A stretch of DNA of 64,000 nucleotides from Kiloniellaceae bacterium. Lineage in GTDB: Bacteria; Pseudomonadota; Alphaproteobacteria; Kiloniellales; J153. The stretch covers positions 50,026 to 114,025 of the forward strand of contig JAJFGO010000035.1 in the NCBI GenBank assembly GCA_021776095.1, in the 5' to 3' direction. The notes under the pieces are model-generated. The model worked only from the letters and a program-made list of their open reading frames with translations, made no database searches and was not told the origin of the DNA. Below are positions 16,200 through 26,427 of this stretch, piece after piece; positions within the stretch are counted from its first letter, which is position 1, and every line of letters starts with the position of its first letter. Position numbers and translations under genes: made by a program.

Positions 16200-17606
16200 A
16201 TGCTGGAAACCCTGAAATGCCTTTCCCCCATCGACGGCAGCGTCGTCGTCGAGCGACCGCTGGCCACCGAGTCGGAGGTTGCGACCGCGCTGGAGCGCGC
16301 GCGCGCTGCACAGGCCGCTTGGCGGCATACGGCCATCGCGCAACGTCAAGTCTTGCTGACAAAGGCCGTCGATGCCTTCATCGCCAAGAAGGCGGAAATT
16401 GCCGAGGAAATCACCCGGCAGATGGGCCGCCCCCTGGCCTACACGCCCGGCGAGGTGGCCGGGTTCGAGGAGCGCGCCCGGCACATGATCGCCATCGCGC
16501 CGGAGGCCCTGGGTGACATCGCGGTCGAGCCTAAGGCCGGCTTCACCCGCTTTATTCGGCGCGAGCCCCTGGGCGTGGTCTTCGTGGTCGCGCCCTGGAA
16601 CTATCCCTACCTGACCGCGGTCAACGCGGTGATTCCGGCGCTGGTCGCCGGCAACGCGGTGATCTTGAAGCATTCGCACCAGACACCGCTGTGCGCCGAA
16701 CGCTTCGCCGAGGCGTTCCAGGCCGCCGGCCTGCCCGAGGGCGTGTTCCAGTTCCTGCACATGAGTCACGACGCGACCGCGAAACTGATCGGCCAAGATG
16801 GGACCGGTCGTGGCGGGATCGATTTCGTGTCCTTCACTGGCTCAGTTCCCGGCGGCCATGCGGTGCAGGCGGCCGCCGCAACGCGCTTCATCGGCGCCGG
16901 GTTGGAGCTGGGCGGCAAAGACCCAGCCTATGTGCGCGCCGACGCCAAGCTGAACCACGCCATCGAGAACGTGGTCGACGGCGCGTTCTTCAATTCCGGC
17001 CAATCCTGCTGCGGCATCGAGCGGGCCTATGTGGACGCCCGGGTCTATGACGAATTCGTCGCGGGCGTGGCCACCCTGGTGCGCAAATATACCTTGGGCA
17101 ACCCTTTGGAGGCAGGCACCTCGCTGGGGCCCATGGTCCGCGCCTCGGCGGCCGACTTCGTGCGCGGCCAAATCCGCGACGCCGAGGCCGCAGGTGCCAA
17201 GGCCCTGATCGACCCCAAGGGGTTTCCGGCCGACGCGACGGGCACGCCCTATCTGGGCCCGCAAGTCCTGGTCGAGGTCGATCACACTATGCGGATCATG
17301 AACGAGGAGACCTTCGGCCCGGCGCTCGGCATCATGAAGGTCGCGTCGGACGAGGAAGCCATTGCCCTCATGAACGATAGCGATTATGGCCTGACCGCCT
17401 CGATTTGGACCACGGACGAAGAGGCCGCGCTGTCGGTCGGCGACCGGGTCGAGACGGGAACCTGGTTCATGAACCGCTGCGACTACCTGGACCCGGCCCT
17501 GGCTTGGACCGGGGTCAAGCACTCGGGGCGCGGCTGCTCCCTCGGTCAAGTCGGCTTCGAGCAACTGACCCGGCCCAAGTCGTTCCACCTGCGCGTCGCC
17601 ATCTGA
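16200..17606 (+). CDS. NAD(P)-dependent aldehyde dehydrogenase
   Basis: The 468-residue product has the ALDH core: GVVFVVAPWNYPYLTAVN near the cofactor site, AGLELGGKDPAYV with catalytic base Glu236, FFNSGQSCCGIERAYV with nucleophile Cys270 (34 residues after the Glu, the normal spacing), and MNEETFGPALGIM. It oxidises an aldehyde to a carboxylate. An adjacent second Cys (Cys271) is common in the family. The gene begins 57 nt after the ligase gene and probably acts on the aldehyde of the same pathway, perhaps a gamma-glutamyl-aminoaldehyde. Confidence 0.93.
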   Translation: MLETLKCLSPIDGSVVVERPLATESEVATALERARAAQAAWRHTAIAQRQVLLTKAVDAFIAKKAEIAEEITRQMGRPLAYTPGEVAGFEERARHMIAIAPEALGDIAVEPKAGFTRFIRREPLGVVFVVAPWNYPYLTAVNAVIPALVAGNAVILKHSHQTPLCAERFAEAFQAAGLPEGVFQFLHMSHDATAKLIGQDGTGRGGIDFVSFTGSVPGGHAVQAAAATRFIGAGLELGGKDPAYVRADAKLNHAIENVVDGAFFNSGQSCCGIERAYVDARVYDEFVAGVATLVRKYTLGNPLEAGTSLGPMVRASAADFVRGQIRDAEAAGAKALIDPKGFPADATGTPYLGPQVLVEVDHTMRIMNEETFGPALGIMKVASDEEAIALMNDSDYGLTASIWTTDEEAALSVGDRVETGTWFMNRCDYLDPALAWTGVKHSGRGCSLGQVGFEQLTRPKSFHLRVAI

Positions 17607-17634
17607 GCACGCCCTGTTTCAAAAGGCTTATTCC

Positions 17635-18810
<1,176 letters not shown>

Positions 18811-18850
18811 CCGGCCGCACCCTTCGGCGCACTCTGCGACGGGGATTTTT

Positions 18851-18930
18851 CCTCGCCCTTCGACAGGCCCAGGGTGAGGAAAAACCTATGAAATAGTGCC
18901 CTCATCCTGAGCCTGTCGAAGGACGAGGGC
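18851..18930. repeat. Inverted palindromic intergenic repeat
   Basis: CCTCGCCCTTCGACAGGCCC at 18851 and its inverted partner around 18899-18930 (CTGAGCCTGTCGAAGGACGAGG) form long complementary arms with a spacer of about 20 nt. This CTTCGACAGGCTCAGG type of element is a widespread dispersed repeat in alphaproteobacteria. In RNA it would form a strong hairpin after the iron ADH gene and may end that operon. Confidence 0.7.
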
Positions 18931-19066
18931 GCCCCGCCGACCGGCGCGGACCGAACAAACACAACTGACGAACAAGAAACGGAGGGAAAGCGAAGCGCAA
19001 ACTAGGCACTGCTGTGTGAGAGGCCACCCTATCGGTCGGGCCAAGCACACAGAATGGATATGTGAC

Positions 19067-19831
19067 ATGAACGCGCTTCGCGAAAAAGTCGCCATCGTCA
19101 CCGGGGCCAGCTCCGGCATCGGATATGCCACGGCAAAGTTGTTTGCCCAGGAGGGTGCCAAGGTCGTAGTCGCTGCGCGGCGCCAGGCAGCGCTCGACAG
19201 CTTGGTCGATGAGATCGCCGAGGCTGGCGGTCAGGCGGTCGCAGTCGCCGGCGACATCAAGGACGAGGCCACCGCGAAGGCCTTGGTCGAGGTGGCGCTC
19301 GGACGCTTCGGCAGCCTTCATGTGGCCTTCAATAACGCGGGGACACTCGGCACCCTATGCGGGACCCCCGAGATCACACAGGCCGCGTGGCGAGAGACCA
19401 TCGATACCAATCTGACCAGCGCCTTTCTCGGCGCGAAGTATCAGATTCCGGCGATGCTGGAGGCCGGAGGAGGCACCGTCATTTTCACCTCGAGCTTCGT
19501 CGGCTACACGGCCGGCATGCCCGGTATGGCGGCCTATGCCGCCAGCAAGGCAGGCTTGATCGGCCTGACCCAAGCGCTCGCCGCGGAATTCGGGCCGCAG
19601 GGTATTCGGGTGAACGCCCTGCTACCCGGCGGGACGGATACCCCCATGGCGCGCGTCTTTGCCAATACCCCGGAGGCGGTGGCCTTCGTTGAGGGCATGC
19701 ATGCGCTGAAGCGGCAAGCCACACCTGAGGAGATCGCGCATTCGGCCCTATATCTCGCGTCGGAAGCTTCGAGCTTCACCACCGGCGCCGCGCTTCTCGT
19801 GGACGGCGGCGTTTCCATCAATCGAACCTGA
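19067..19831 (+). CDS. SDR-family NAD(P)-dependent oxidoreductase
   Basis: The 254-residue product is a classical short-chain dehydrogenase: VAIVTGASSGIGYATAK (TGxxxGIG cofactor motif, residues about 7-23), FNNAGTLG (NNAG), an active-site Ser in IFTSSFVGY, YAASKAGLIG (YxxxK) and the C-terminal LLVDGGVSI. Substrate is not evident. I chose the internal ATG at 19067 (MNALREKVAIVTG), because the longer frame from 19016 adds 17 residues with no family support. The GcvA-type LysR gene converges on it from the other side. Confidence 0.9.
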   Translation: MNALREKVAIVTGASSGIGYATAKLFAQEGAKVVVAARRQAALDSLVDEIAEAGGQAVAVAGDIKDEATAKALVEVALGRFGSLHVAFNNAGTLGTLCGTPEITQAAWRETIDTNLTSAFLGAKYQIPAMLEAGGGTVIFTSSFVGYTAGMPGMAAYAASKAGLIGLTQALAAEFGPQGIRVNALLPGGTDTPMARVFANTPEAVAFVEGMHALKRQATPEEIAHSALYLASEASSFTTGAALLVDGGVSINRT

Positions 19832-19876
19832 ACGGTCTGTTTGGCGAACTGGCGATGCGGGGTCGCCGCCAGAGCT

Positions 19877-20812
19877 TTAGGCGGTCGCGTCGACGCCCAT
19901 CTGGGTTGTCGAGGCCTCGGCCAAGATCCAAGCGCGGAAGGCCGCGATCTTGGGTTCATCGGCACGGGTGGCGAGACTGACCAGATAATTGGAGAAGCCG
20001 CTTCGATCGGAGAGGCTGAGCTCGAACGGGCGAGCCAGACGGCCCTGTTTCAAATCGTCCTGGACCAGGGACTGGCTGGTCAAGGCCACGCCCTGGCCCT
20101 CGATGGCCGCCTGGACGGCCATGCTCTCGATGTTGAAACGCGGCCCCCGGCTCGGATCGATGTCCTCGATCCCGGCCGCCAGCAACCACATGCGCCAGTT
20201 CGGCGCGGTGTCCTCTTCGACGCCCCAATCCAGGTGCAGCAGCCGGTGATGGCGCAGATCGTTGGGCCGTTTCAGCGCCTGCGGGCCGACCATGAGCCTT
20301 GGGCTGCAAACCGGTAAATAGTGTTCTTCAAACAAGAGATCGGCGCGCAGACCCGGATACTGGCCCCGGCCATAACGTATGCCGACATCGACGCTATCGC
20401 GCCGAAAGTCGATCAGTCGATCGGTCGCGTCGATACGCAGATCAAGCCCAGGACAGGTCTGGCGAAAACTCTCCAAACGGGGCACCAGCCACTTGGCGGC
20501 AGTGGATGGCCCGACGCTCACCGTGAGGGTATCGCTGTCCGCCTGGGCGCTTAGCCGCTCGCTGCCTTCCGCCAGCTTGGCGAAGCCCTCTCTCAGGGCC
20601 GGCAGGCCGGCCTGGCCGGCCTCGCTCAGGCTCAAAGCCCGGGTTAGGCGCTGGAACAGGGTAACCCCCAGGAAGTCCTCCAGGCCCTTGATCTGATGGC
20701 TGACCGCGGCCGGGGTCACGCCGAGTTCCTCGGCCGCCTTGCTGAAGCTCAGATGGCGTGCCGCCGCCTCGAAGGCACGAAGGGCATTGAGCGGTGGAAG
20801 GTCGCGAAACAT
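19877..20812 (-). CDS. LysR-family regulator, GcvA type
   Basis: The 311-residue protein has an N-terminal winged HTH (PPLNALRAFEAAARHLSFSKAAEELGVTPAAVSHQI), which is the GcvA/AmpR-like signature, and a C-terminal LysR substrate-binding domain including DVGIRYGRGQYPGL. The sensed ligand cannot be inferred. It is divergent from the DUF1127 gene at 20928 and converges on the SDR gene, so it may control the former or a distant target. Confidence 0.92.
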   Translation of the reverse strand: MFRDLPPLNALRAFEAAARHLSFSKAAEELGVTPAAVSHQIKGLEDFLGVTLFQRLTRALSLSEAGQAGLPALREGFAKLAEGSERLSAQADSDTLTVSVGPSTAAKWLVPRLESFRQTCPGLDLRIDATDRLIDFRRDSVDVGIRYGRGQYPGLRADLLFEEHYLPVCSPRLMVGPQALKRPNDLRHHRLLHLDWGVEEDTAPNWRMWLLAAGIEDIDPSRGPRFNIESMAVQAAIEGQGVALTSQSLVQDDLKQGRLARPFELSLSDRSGFSNYLVSLATRADEPKIAAFRAWILAEASTTQMGVDATA

Positions 20813-20927
20813 AGATCCACTATACGATACTTTTCCTCATATGTCGTGAGATTTTTTCTCGTTTGTAAAGGCCTGTTATTGGGGCCAAATTAGAGAGATC
20901 AGTCAACCCTGGTATGGAGTTCGGACG

Positions 20928-21254
20928 ATGTACGTCTTAGGATTTATACACTACCTGACCAACAAGCTTGGCTGGGAATCGGCGGACCGGGGACCAGGCT
21001 ACAACGGCATCGGCGAGGGCCGGGCGCCAGTACACCAAGTCTTCGCCGCCCTGCGCCTCTGGCAGAAGAAGCGGACCGCGATCCGTGAGCTTTACGCCCT
21101 GCCTGACAAAGCATTGCGCGACATCGGCTTGGCGCGATGCGATATCCGGGACACGGTGACAGCCTTGCTTCGCGAGGACCAATCGGGCAACGCCTCGGAC
21201 CAATCCGGGGCCGGATCCCAGACCAGGCCATTCGAGGCCGCCAGCTGCTGCTGA
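20928..21254 (+). CDS. DUF1127-family small protein
   Basis: The 108-residue product contains RTAIRELYALPDKALRDIGLARCDI, the arginine-rich DUF1127 (YjiS-like) motif, at about residues 48-72, with extra sequence on both sides. Most DUF1127 proteins are 45-100 residues. In Agrobacterium and other alphaproteobacteria such proteins influence RNA turnover and phosphate or carbon metabolism, but no specific role is known here. GGAG lies 8 nt before the ATG, and a strong hairpin terminator follows, so it is probably monocistronic. Confidence 0.8.
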   Translation: MYVLGFIHYLTNKLGWESADRGPGYNGIGEGRAPVHQVFAALRLWQKKRTAIRELYALPDKALRDIGLARCDIRDTVTALLREDQSGNASDQSGAGSQTRPFEAASCC

Positions 21255-21285
21255 TCGACGCCTAGGCCCAGCACCATCTCGATTC

Positions 21286-21327
21286 CGCGGCCCCCCGGCC
21301 CGGCCTAGCGTCGGCCGGGGGGCCGCG
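21286..21327 (+). terminator. Intrinsic terminator after the DUF1127 gene
   Basis: CGCGGCCCCCCGGCC and GGCCGGGGGGCCGCG pair as a perfect 15-bp stem with a 12-nt loop. TAATTTTATT follows, which gives a moderately T-rich tail. It sits 32 nt after the stop codon. Confidence 0.8.
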
Positions 21328-21507
21328 TAATTTTATTACCCAAAGATTCGGCCTTCCTGCCCCCAGCGGCACGCGAAGCCCGCCCAAAGCTAATTTCATG
21401 TCGTTTTTTCGTTGCTTAAGCTATTGTTATTGCAAAATATTTACCATTGTTCCCTTACTACTGAAAGGATCGTGAAAAGGACCATCTAAGTGTCACAAGG
21501 GAGCACC

Positions 21508-22554
<1,047 letters not shown>

Positions 22555-22562
22555 ACGGCAAA

Positions 22563-22590
22563 CGGCCGGGCCCCGATGGAGACCCGGCCG
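22563..22590. terminator. Hairpin between convergent dehydrogenase and recA genes
   Basis: CGGCCGGG and CCCGGCCG form an 8-bp stem with a 12-nt loop between two convergent stop codons. It could act in both directions. There is no clear T-tract on either side, so confidence is moderate. Confidence 0.5.
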
Positions 22591-22647
22591 CTACGCTTCG
22601 CTTTAGTCAGGCTGGCTTAAGATAGAACTGCTTCAAAAGGCACCGAG

Positions 22648-23748
<1,101 letters not shown>

Positions 23749-23796
23749 GATGTGATCTTCCTTATCCCATAGGGTGCGGGGCTTCGCAATGCGACC

Positions 23797-23826
23797 AATG
23801 TACCTATTTTGTTCCTGGTGATTCAA
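23797..23826 (-). promoter_or_regulatory. Possible residual recA core promoter
   Basis: On the minus strand TTGAAT (23826-23821) and TACATT (23802-23797) are separated by 18 nt and lie on the recA side of the insertion. If this is the recA core promoter it survived the insertion, and basal expression could continue without LexA control. The hexamer matches are only moderate. Confidence 0.35.
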
Positions 23827-23827
23827 G

Positions 23828-23835
23828 TAAAAAAT
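23828..23835. repeat. Target-site duplication, recA-side copy
   Basis: TAAAAAAT directly abuts the outer end of the element and is repeated exactly at 25936-25943. Eight base pairs is the duplication length typical of the IS1595 family. Confidence 0.93.
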
Positions 23836-23859
23836 GGCGATTGTATACGTGACGTACCA
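23836..23859 (+). repeat. Left terminal inverted repeat of the IS
   Basis: The sequence starts GGCGATTGTATAC then continues GTGACGTACCA. Compared with the reverse complement of 25912-25935, it differs at two of 24 positions. A GG start is usual for this family. Confidence 0.93.
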
Positions 23860-23894
23860 AAATAGAGCGGCATCACTTTTTGTGAAGTTTTGGA

Positions 23895-23920
23895 ATGGAC
23901 AATCCGTCCATTAAATGGAC
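23895..23920. repeat. Overlapping palindromes inside the IS end
   Basis: ATGGAC, GTCCAT and ATGGAC occur in succession, forming two overlapping dyads (AATGGAC-N5-GTCCATT and GTCCATTAAATGGAC). They lie between the tRNA-like gene and the left terminal repeat. Possible roles are a transposase or regulator binding site, or a transcript end for the tRNA-like gene. Confidence 0.55.
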
Positions 23921-23965
23921 ACTGTGAGGCGCGCTACGATTCGTAGCGGAAGGTGGGGTTTAGGC

Positions 23966-24051
23966 TGGTGCTCCGAGAGGACTCGAACCTCTATCTCCGA
24001 CCTTAAAGAACGTACGGGCGGCCGGGCTCTATCCAGTTGAGCTACGGAGCC
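23966..24051 (-). tRNA. Aberrant tRNA-like gene (Arg-like) inside the IS
   Basis: Read on the minus strand, the 86-nt segment has GGCTCCG-TA, a normal D arm (GCTC...GGATAGAGC), a normal T arm (AGAGG-TTCGAGT-CCTCT) and a 3' ACCA. Two parts are abnormal. The acceptor pairs only six bases, because the 3' side is CGGAGC directly followed by ACCA. The anticodon stem CCGGCC/GGTCGG encloses 17 nt rather than 7, an excess of about ten. The A in the D loop and TCT within TTCTTTAA resemble tRNA-Arg(UCU), while CTT (Lys) is also readable. It could be a degenerate captured tRNA, a tRNA needing processing, or a tRNA mimic. Confidence 0.6.
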
Positions 24052-24199
24052 GGTGACCCGGTGGGGTGGCCTAGGCGACAACCAGAGACCACTCCGGCCG
24101 GGTCCGCCAGCGAGCCGGGACCGAGCGAATCGGTCCCGGTACGCAACTCTGAGTCCTGGCACAGCTTTCGCGGCTTGGCAACGTGGCTTCCTTGTGGAT

Positions 24200-24382
24200 A
24201 TGTCGAAAAATCGTGGGAAAGATGGGGATTTACGGGATAAACCCCGCGAACCGGGCGAAGATCATCGCTCAACCGGCGATAAAGTCCTGCGTCGCATGCT
24301 CAAAACGCCGCCAAAACCTCATGACGAGGTTATGGGTAGGGGTCAGCCGAAACCCAAGCGAGCAGTAAAATCTAAGAGCTAA
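24200..24382 (+). CDS. Possible 60-residue basic protein in the IS
   Basis: A frame from ATG 24200 encodes MSKNRGKDGDL...VLRRMLKTPPKPHD..., a hydrophilic, Lys/Arg-rich protein. The LRRMLKTPPKPH segment resembles a motif I recall from small unassigned alphaproteobacterial proteins, which is the only reason for listing it. There is no good Shine-Dalgarno, the longer upstream part of the frame looks non-coding, and its end overlaps the convergent zinc-ribbon gene by 4 nt. It would be a passenger gene of the element. Confidence 0.4.
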   Translation: MSKNRGKDGDLRDKPREPGEDHRSTGDKVLRRMLKTPPKPHDEVMGRGQPKPKRAVKSKS

Positions 24383-24876
24383 CCGCGCGGGCTCCAGCTG
24401 TCACGGGGCTTAATTCCAGGTTGGTCGCTCTGTGTTGTGCTTTCGGGCGGGTTTCTTAAGGCAACCTTCGCCTTACATGAATTGCAGACATAAACCCGAA
24501 TTCTGTTTTGTAACTCTGCCGTAGGCTGGAGGATGGAAATTTGACGCTTTTGGTAGCAACCAGCACATATGCGATGAGGCGGTTCGCCGTTGTTCATATC
24601 CTCCTTCAAGGCGTAAGCGAACGCTCCATGTCCGTATTCGGTCAGTTGATACCGCTGCTTATCGCTGTCCCATGTTTCAAACTCAGCCACGCGTGCTTCA
24701 AGCTCGCCTACACGCTCAATCAACACCGCTTGTTGCGTCTGTGCGGTCAAGATTTTTTCTTGAAGTTCTATGGCGACCGCGTTGCGAGTGGTGGAATCAC
24801 CAATATCCTTCAATCGCTTCGCAAGATCGAACATGGTCTTAAACGCGCTAAGACCAGCGAATACCTCACCAACCAT
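24379..24876 (-). CDS. Zinc-ribbon passenger protein of unknown function
   Basis: The 165-residue product has an N-terminal amphipathic region (VGEVFAGLSAFKTMFDLAKRLKDIG), a predicted coiled coil at residues of about 35-70 (AIELQEKILTAQTQQAVLIERVGELEARV), and a C-terminal zinc-ribbon-like pair of motifs, CAGC and CNSC, about 30 residues apart. Proteins of this layout occur on phages and mobile elements, with unknown function. GGAGG stands 5 nt before the ATG. It is 50 nt downstream of the transposase on the same strand and probably co-transcribed with it. Role in transposition or regulation is not known. Confidence 0.75.
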   Translation of the reverse strand: MVGEVFAGLSAFKTMFDLAKRLKDIGDSTTRNAVAIELQEKILTAQTQQAVLIERVGELEARVAEFETWDSDKQRYQLTEYGHGAFAYALKEDMNNGEPPHRICAGCYQKRQISILQPTAELQNRIRVYVCNSCKAKVALRNPPESTTQSDQPGIKPRDSWSPRG

Positions 24877-24926
24877 GTTAGCCTCCGCGTTTCGCGCGCC
24901 AGCGCAGAAAGGCTCTTGCCTTTTGC

Positions 24927-25871
24927 TTAGGCGTAACGGGCTTCGTTAGTCCGCCGATAGGTTAATCTTTTACCGGTGATCCCGGCTAGAGCCTTCTCGG
25001 CACGTTCGGCATCGGATACGCCCAAGCGGGTGCGGGTGTTGTAGCGGAAATCGAATTCGCAGATATAGCGCTTCAAGTGCTGTTCGCCGACGTGCTGATA
25101 GACGCCAGTTAGGCCGCGCTTGAGGATGGAATAGTAATTCTCGACCACCTGGGTACCGGCATCGCCGCGCACGTATTCGCGGATCGAGTGATTGACCGAC
25201 TCGTGGCGGGCGAATTCCTTGCCGGTCTTGCGGTAGAAGTTCGCTTGATCGGTCATGAGGTGCGACGAACGGTCGATATTGCGGACGATATGTTCGCGCA
25301 GGGTCGCGGCCTTGACGTTGGGAACATGGAAGGAACGGGCACGCCCGCCGCGTTCGACCAGTGTAAGCACTTTCCAATGGTTCTTGGTGCCCTGGCCCTT
25401 GGTCCAGCCCTTGCCGGACTTGAAGACCGCTTTCTCGCCGCCCCAATAGGTTTCGTCCACTTCGACGGCCTTGCCGGGTCCACCCATGGGGCCGGGGTGC
25501 GAGTCGCGCATGGACTCGCGGATACGGTGGGTCATGAACCATGCGGTCTTGTAGGTGACGCCCAGCATGCGGTGTAGCTGGTGGCTGGAAATGCCCTTCT
25601 TGCTGGCGCACAGCAAATGGGTAGCCAAGACCCACTTGTGCAGCGGCACCTTGGATCGCTCGAACAGGGTTCCGACCGTGACCGTGAAGGGCTTGCGGCA
25701 GGACTTGCATTTGTAGAGGCCGGGGCGGTGCGACTTGCCCTGCATCTTTGTAATGGCTTCGGCTTCGCCGCAATGCGGGCAATACGGCCCTTGCGGCCAC
25801 CTGATGTTCTCTAGGTGTTCGCGGGCCTTGGTTTCGTCGTTGTAAATCGCGTCTGTAAGGTTCACGGCCAT
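24927..25871 (-). CDS. IS1595-family (ISXO2-like) DDE transposase
   Basis: The 314-residue protein has an N-terminal zinc ribbon (CPHCGEAE...YKCKSCRKPF), a helix-turn-helix-like KGISSHQLHRMLGVTYKTAW, and the DDE-type catalytic domain with VEVDETYWGG (first Asp), HLMTDQANFYRK (second Asp) and VENYYSILKRGLTGVYQHV (third-residue region), then FRYNTR. This is the full length for the family with no frameshift. GGGAG precedes the ATG. It lies at the right end of the element, 40 bp from the terminal repeat, and reads toward recA. Confidence 0.96.
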   Translation of the reverse strand: MAVNLTDAIYNDETKAREHLENIRWPQGPYCPHCGEAEAITKMQGKSHRPGLYKCKSCRKPFTVTVGTLFERSKVPLHKWVLATHLLCASKKGISSHQLHRMLGVTYKTAWFMTHRIRESMRDSHPGPMGGPGKAVEVDETYWGGEKAVFKSGKGWTKGQGTKNHWKVLTLVERGGRARSFHVPNVKAATLREHIVRNIDRSSHLMTDQANFYRKTGKEFARHESVNHSIREYVRGDAGTQVVENYYSILKRGLTGVYQHVGEQHLKRYICEFDFRYNTRTRLGVSDAERAEKALAGITGKRLTYRRTNEARYA

Positions 25872-25911
25872 GGTCTGCTCCCTGTCTCAATAGGATATGG
25901 GAACAGGGTCA

Positions 25912-25935
25912 TGGTATGTCAAGTATACAATCGCC
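25912..25935 (-). repeat. Right terminal inverted repeat of the IS
   Basis: Read inward on the minus strand it begins GGCGATTGTATAC then TTGACATACCA, matching the left end at 22 of 24 positions. The outer base directly abuts TAAAAAAT. Confidence 0.93.
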
Positions 25936-25943
25936 TAAAAAAT
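25936..25943. repeat. Target-site duplication, distal copy
   Basis: TAAAAAAT, an exact copy of 23828-23835, directly follows the right terminal repeat. Confidence 0.93.
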
Positions 25944-25944
25944 G

Positions 25945-25959
25945 GAACATAGAGAGAAC
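25945..25959 (-). promoter_or_regulatory. LexA (SOS) box, displaced from recA
   Basis: GAAC-ATAGAGA-GAAC is a perfect alphaproteobacterial LexA box (GTTC-N7-GTTC on the other strand). It starts two bases outside the element's right target duplication. The neighbouring gene on its other side is read toward it and ends 66 nt away, so no other gene uses it. Removing the element and one duplication leaves 88 nt between the box and the recA ATG, a normal recA operator position. Confidence 0.82.
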
Positions 25960-26024
25960 GGACCGTCAAAGGCATAGTGCGGAGGTATTTTTGGGGCGGA
26001 TCCCGGCGGCGCATGGAATAGGCG

Positions 26025-26297
26025 TTAAGCGCTCAGCCCCCCTGAGCGGTCCTTTTTCCCGACGATCAGCAAAGCCACGTAGGGAACAACGACGAACACC
26101 ACAAGAACGACCTTATAGAACCCGAGGAGGCCGTAAACGATCGCGTCGAAGGTTTCCCGGGGAATCGGAATCAAATTGCTTTGCATACGGTACACAAAAT
26201 CCGGCGCCGCCATAATCATGGTTGCCGAGAGGACGAACAGAACGACGTTTATGATTACGCACCACTTAAAAACCGCCGTTAGTCTCTGAATATCCAT
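26025..26297 (-). CDS. DUF6868-like small membrane protein
   Basis: A 90-residue protein with two or three hydrophobic helices: FKWCVIINVVLFVLSATMIM near the N-terminus and VLVVFVVVPYVALLIVG near the C-terminus, joined by a soluble loop (PDFVYRMQSNLIPIPRETFD). The pattern, including a W-C motif early on and the short basic tail, fits the small membrane family DUF6868, whose function is unknown. AAGGAGG precedes the ATG at 26297. Before the IS insertion it was the gene directly upstream of recA. Confidence 0.7.
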   Translation of the reverse strand: MDIQRLTAVFKWCVIINVVLFVLSATMIMAAPDFVYRMQSNLIPIPRETFDAIVYGLLGFYKVVLVVFVVVPYVALLIVGKKDRSGGLSA

Positions 26298-26427
26298 AGG
26301 GATCCTCCTTTGTCGCTGCGCATCCAAAAACGATTGGGCCGTGGAAGCTGCACCACTGACCTAATGAGCCGGCAACTGTCATGCGACAAGTGGAACCGTA
26401 CGGCGGTTCCCGTCGGCCCCGGCCGGT

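Larger units (their letters stand above)
23836..25935 (-). mobile_element. IS1595-family element with passenger genes, 2,100 bp
   Basis: The limits are set by terminal inverted repeats of 24 bp (22 matches) beginning GGCGATTGTATAC, and by perfect 8-bp TAAAAAAT direct repeats outside them. Inside, all on the minus strand, are a 314-residue ISXO2-type DDE transposase, a 165-residue zinc-ribbon protein and an 86-nt tRNA-like gene; a small plus-strand reading frame lies between the last two. Members of this family are known to carry passenger genes. The perfect duplication and open transposase suggest a recent, potentially active insertion. It separates recA from its LexA box. Confidence 0.93.

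Noticed and set aside
23811..23825. GTTCCTGGTGATTC near recA as a LexA box
   Set aside because: Only one GTTC half is present and the second half does not fit the N7 spacing. The perfect box at 25945-25959 fits much better once the insertion is removed.
24970..25890. Second minus-strand frame over the transposase
   Set aside because: The alternative frame lacks any motif and overlaps the complete DDE transposase. I found no sign of programmed frameshifting being needed.
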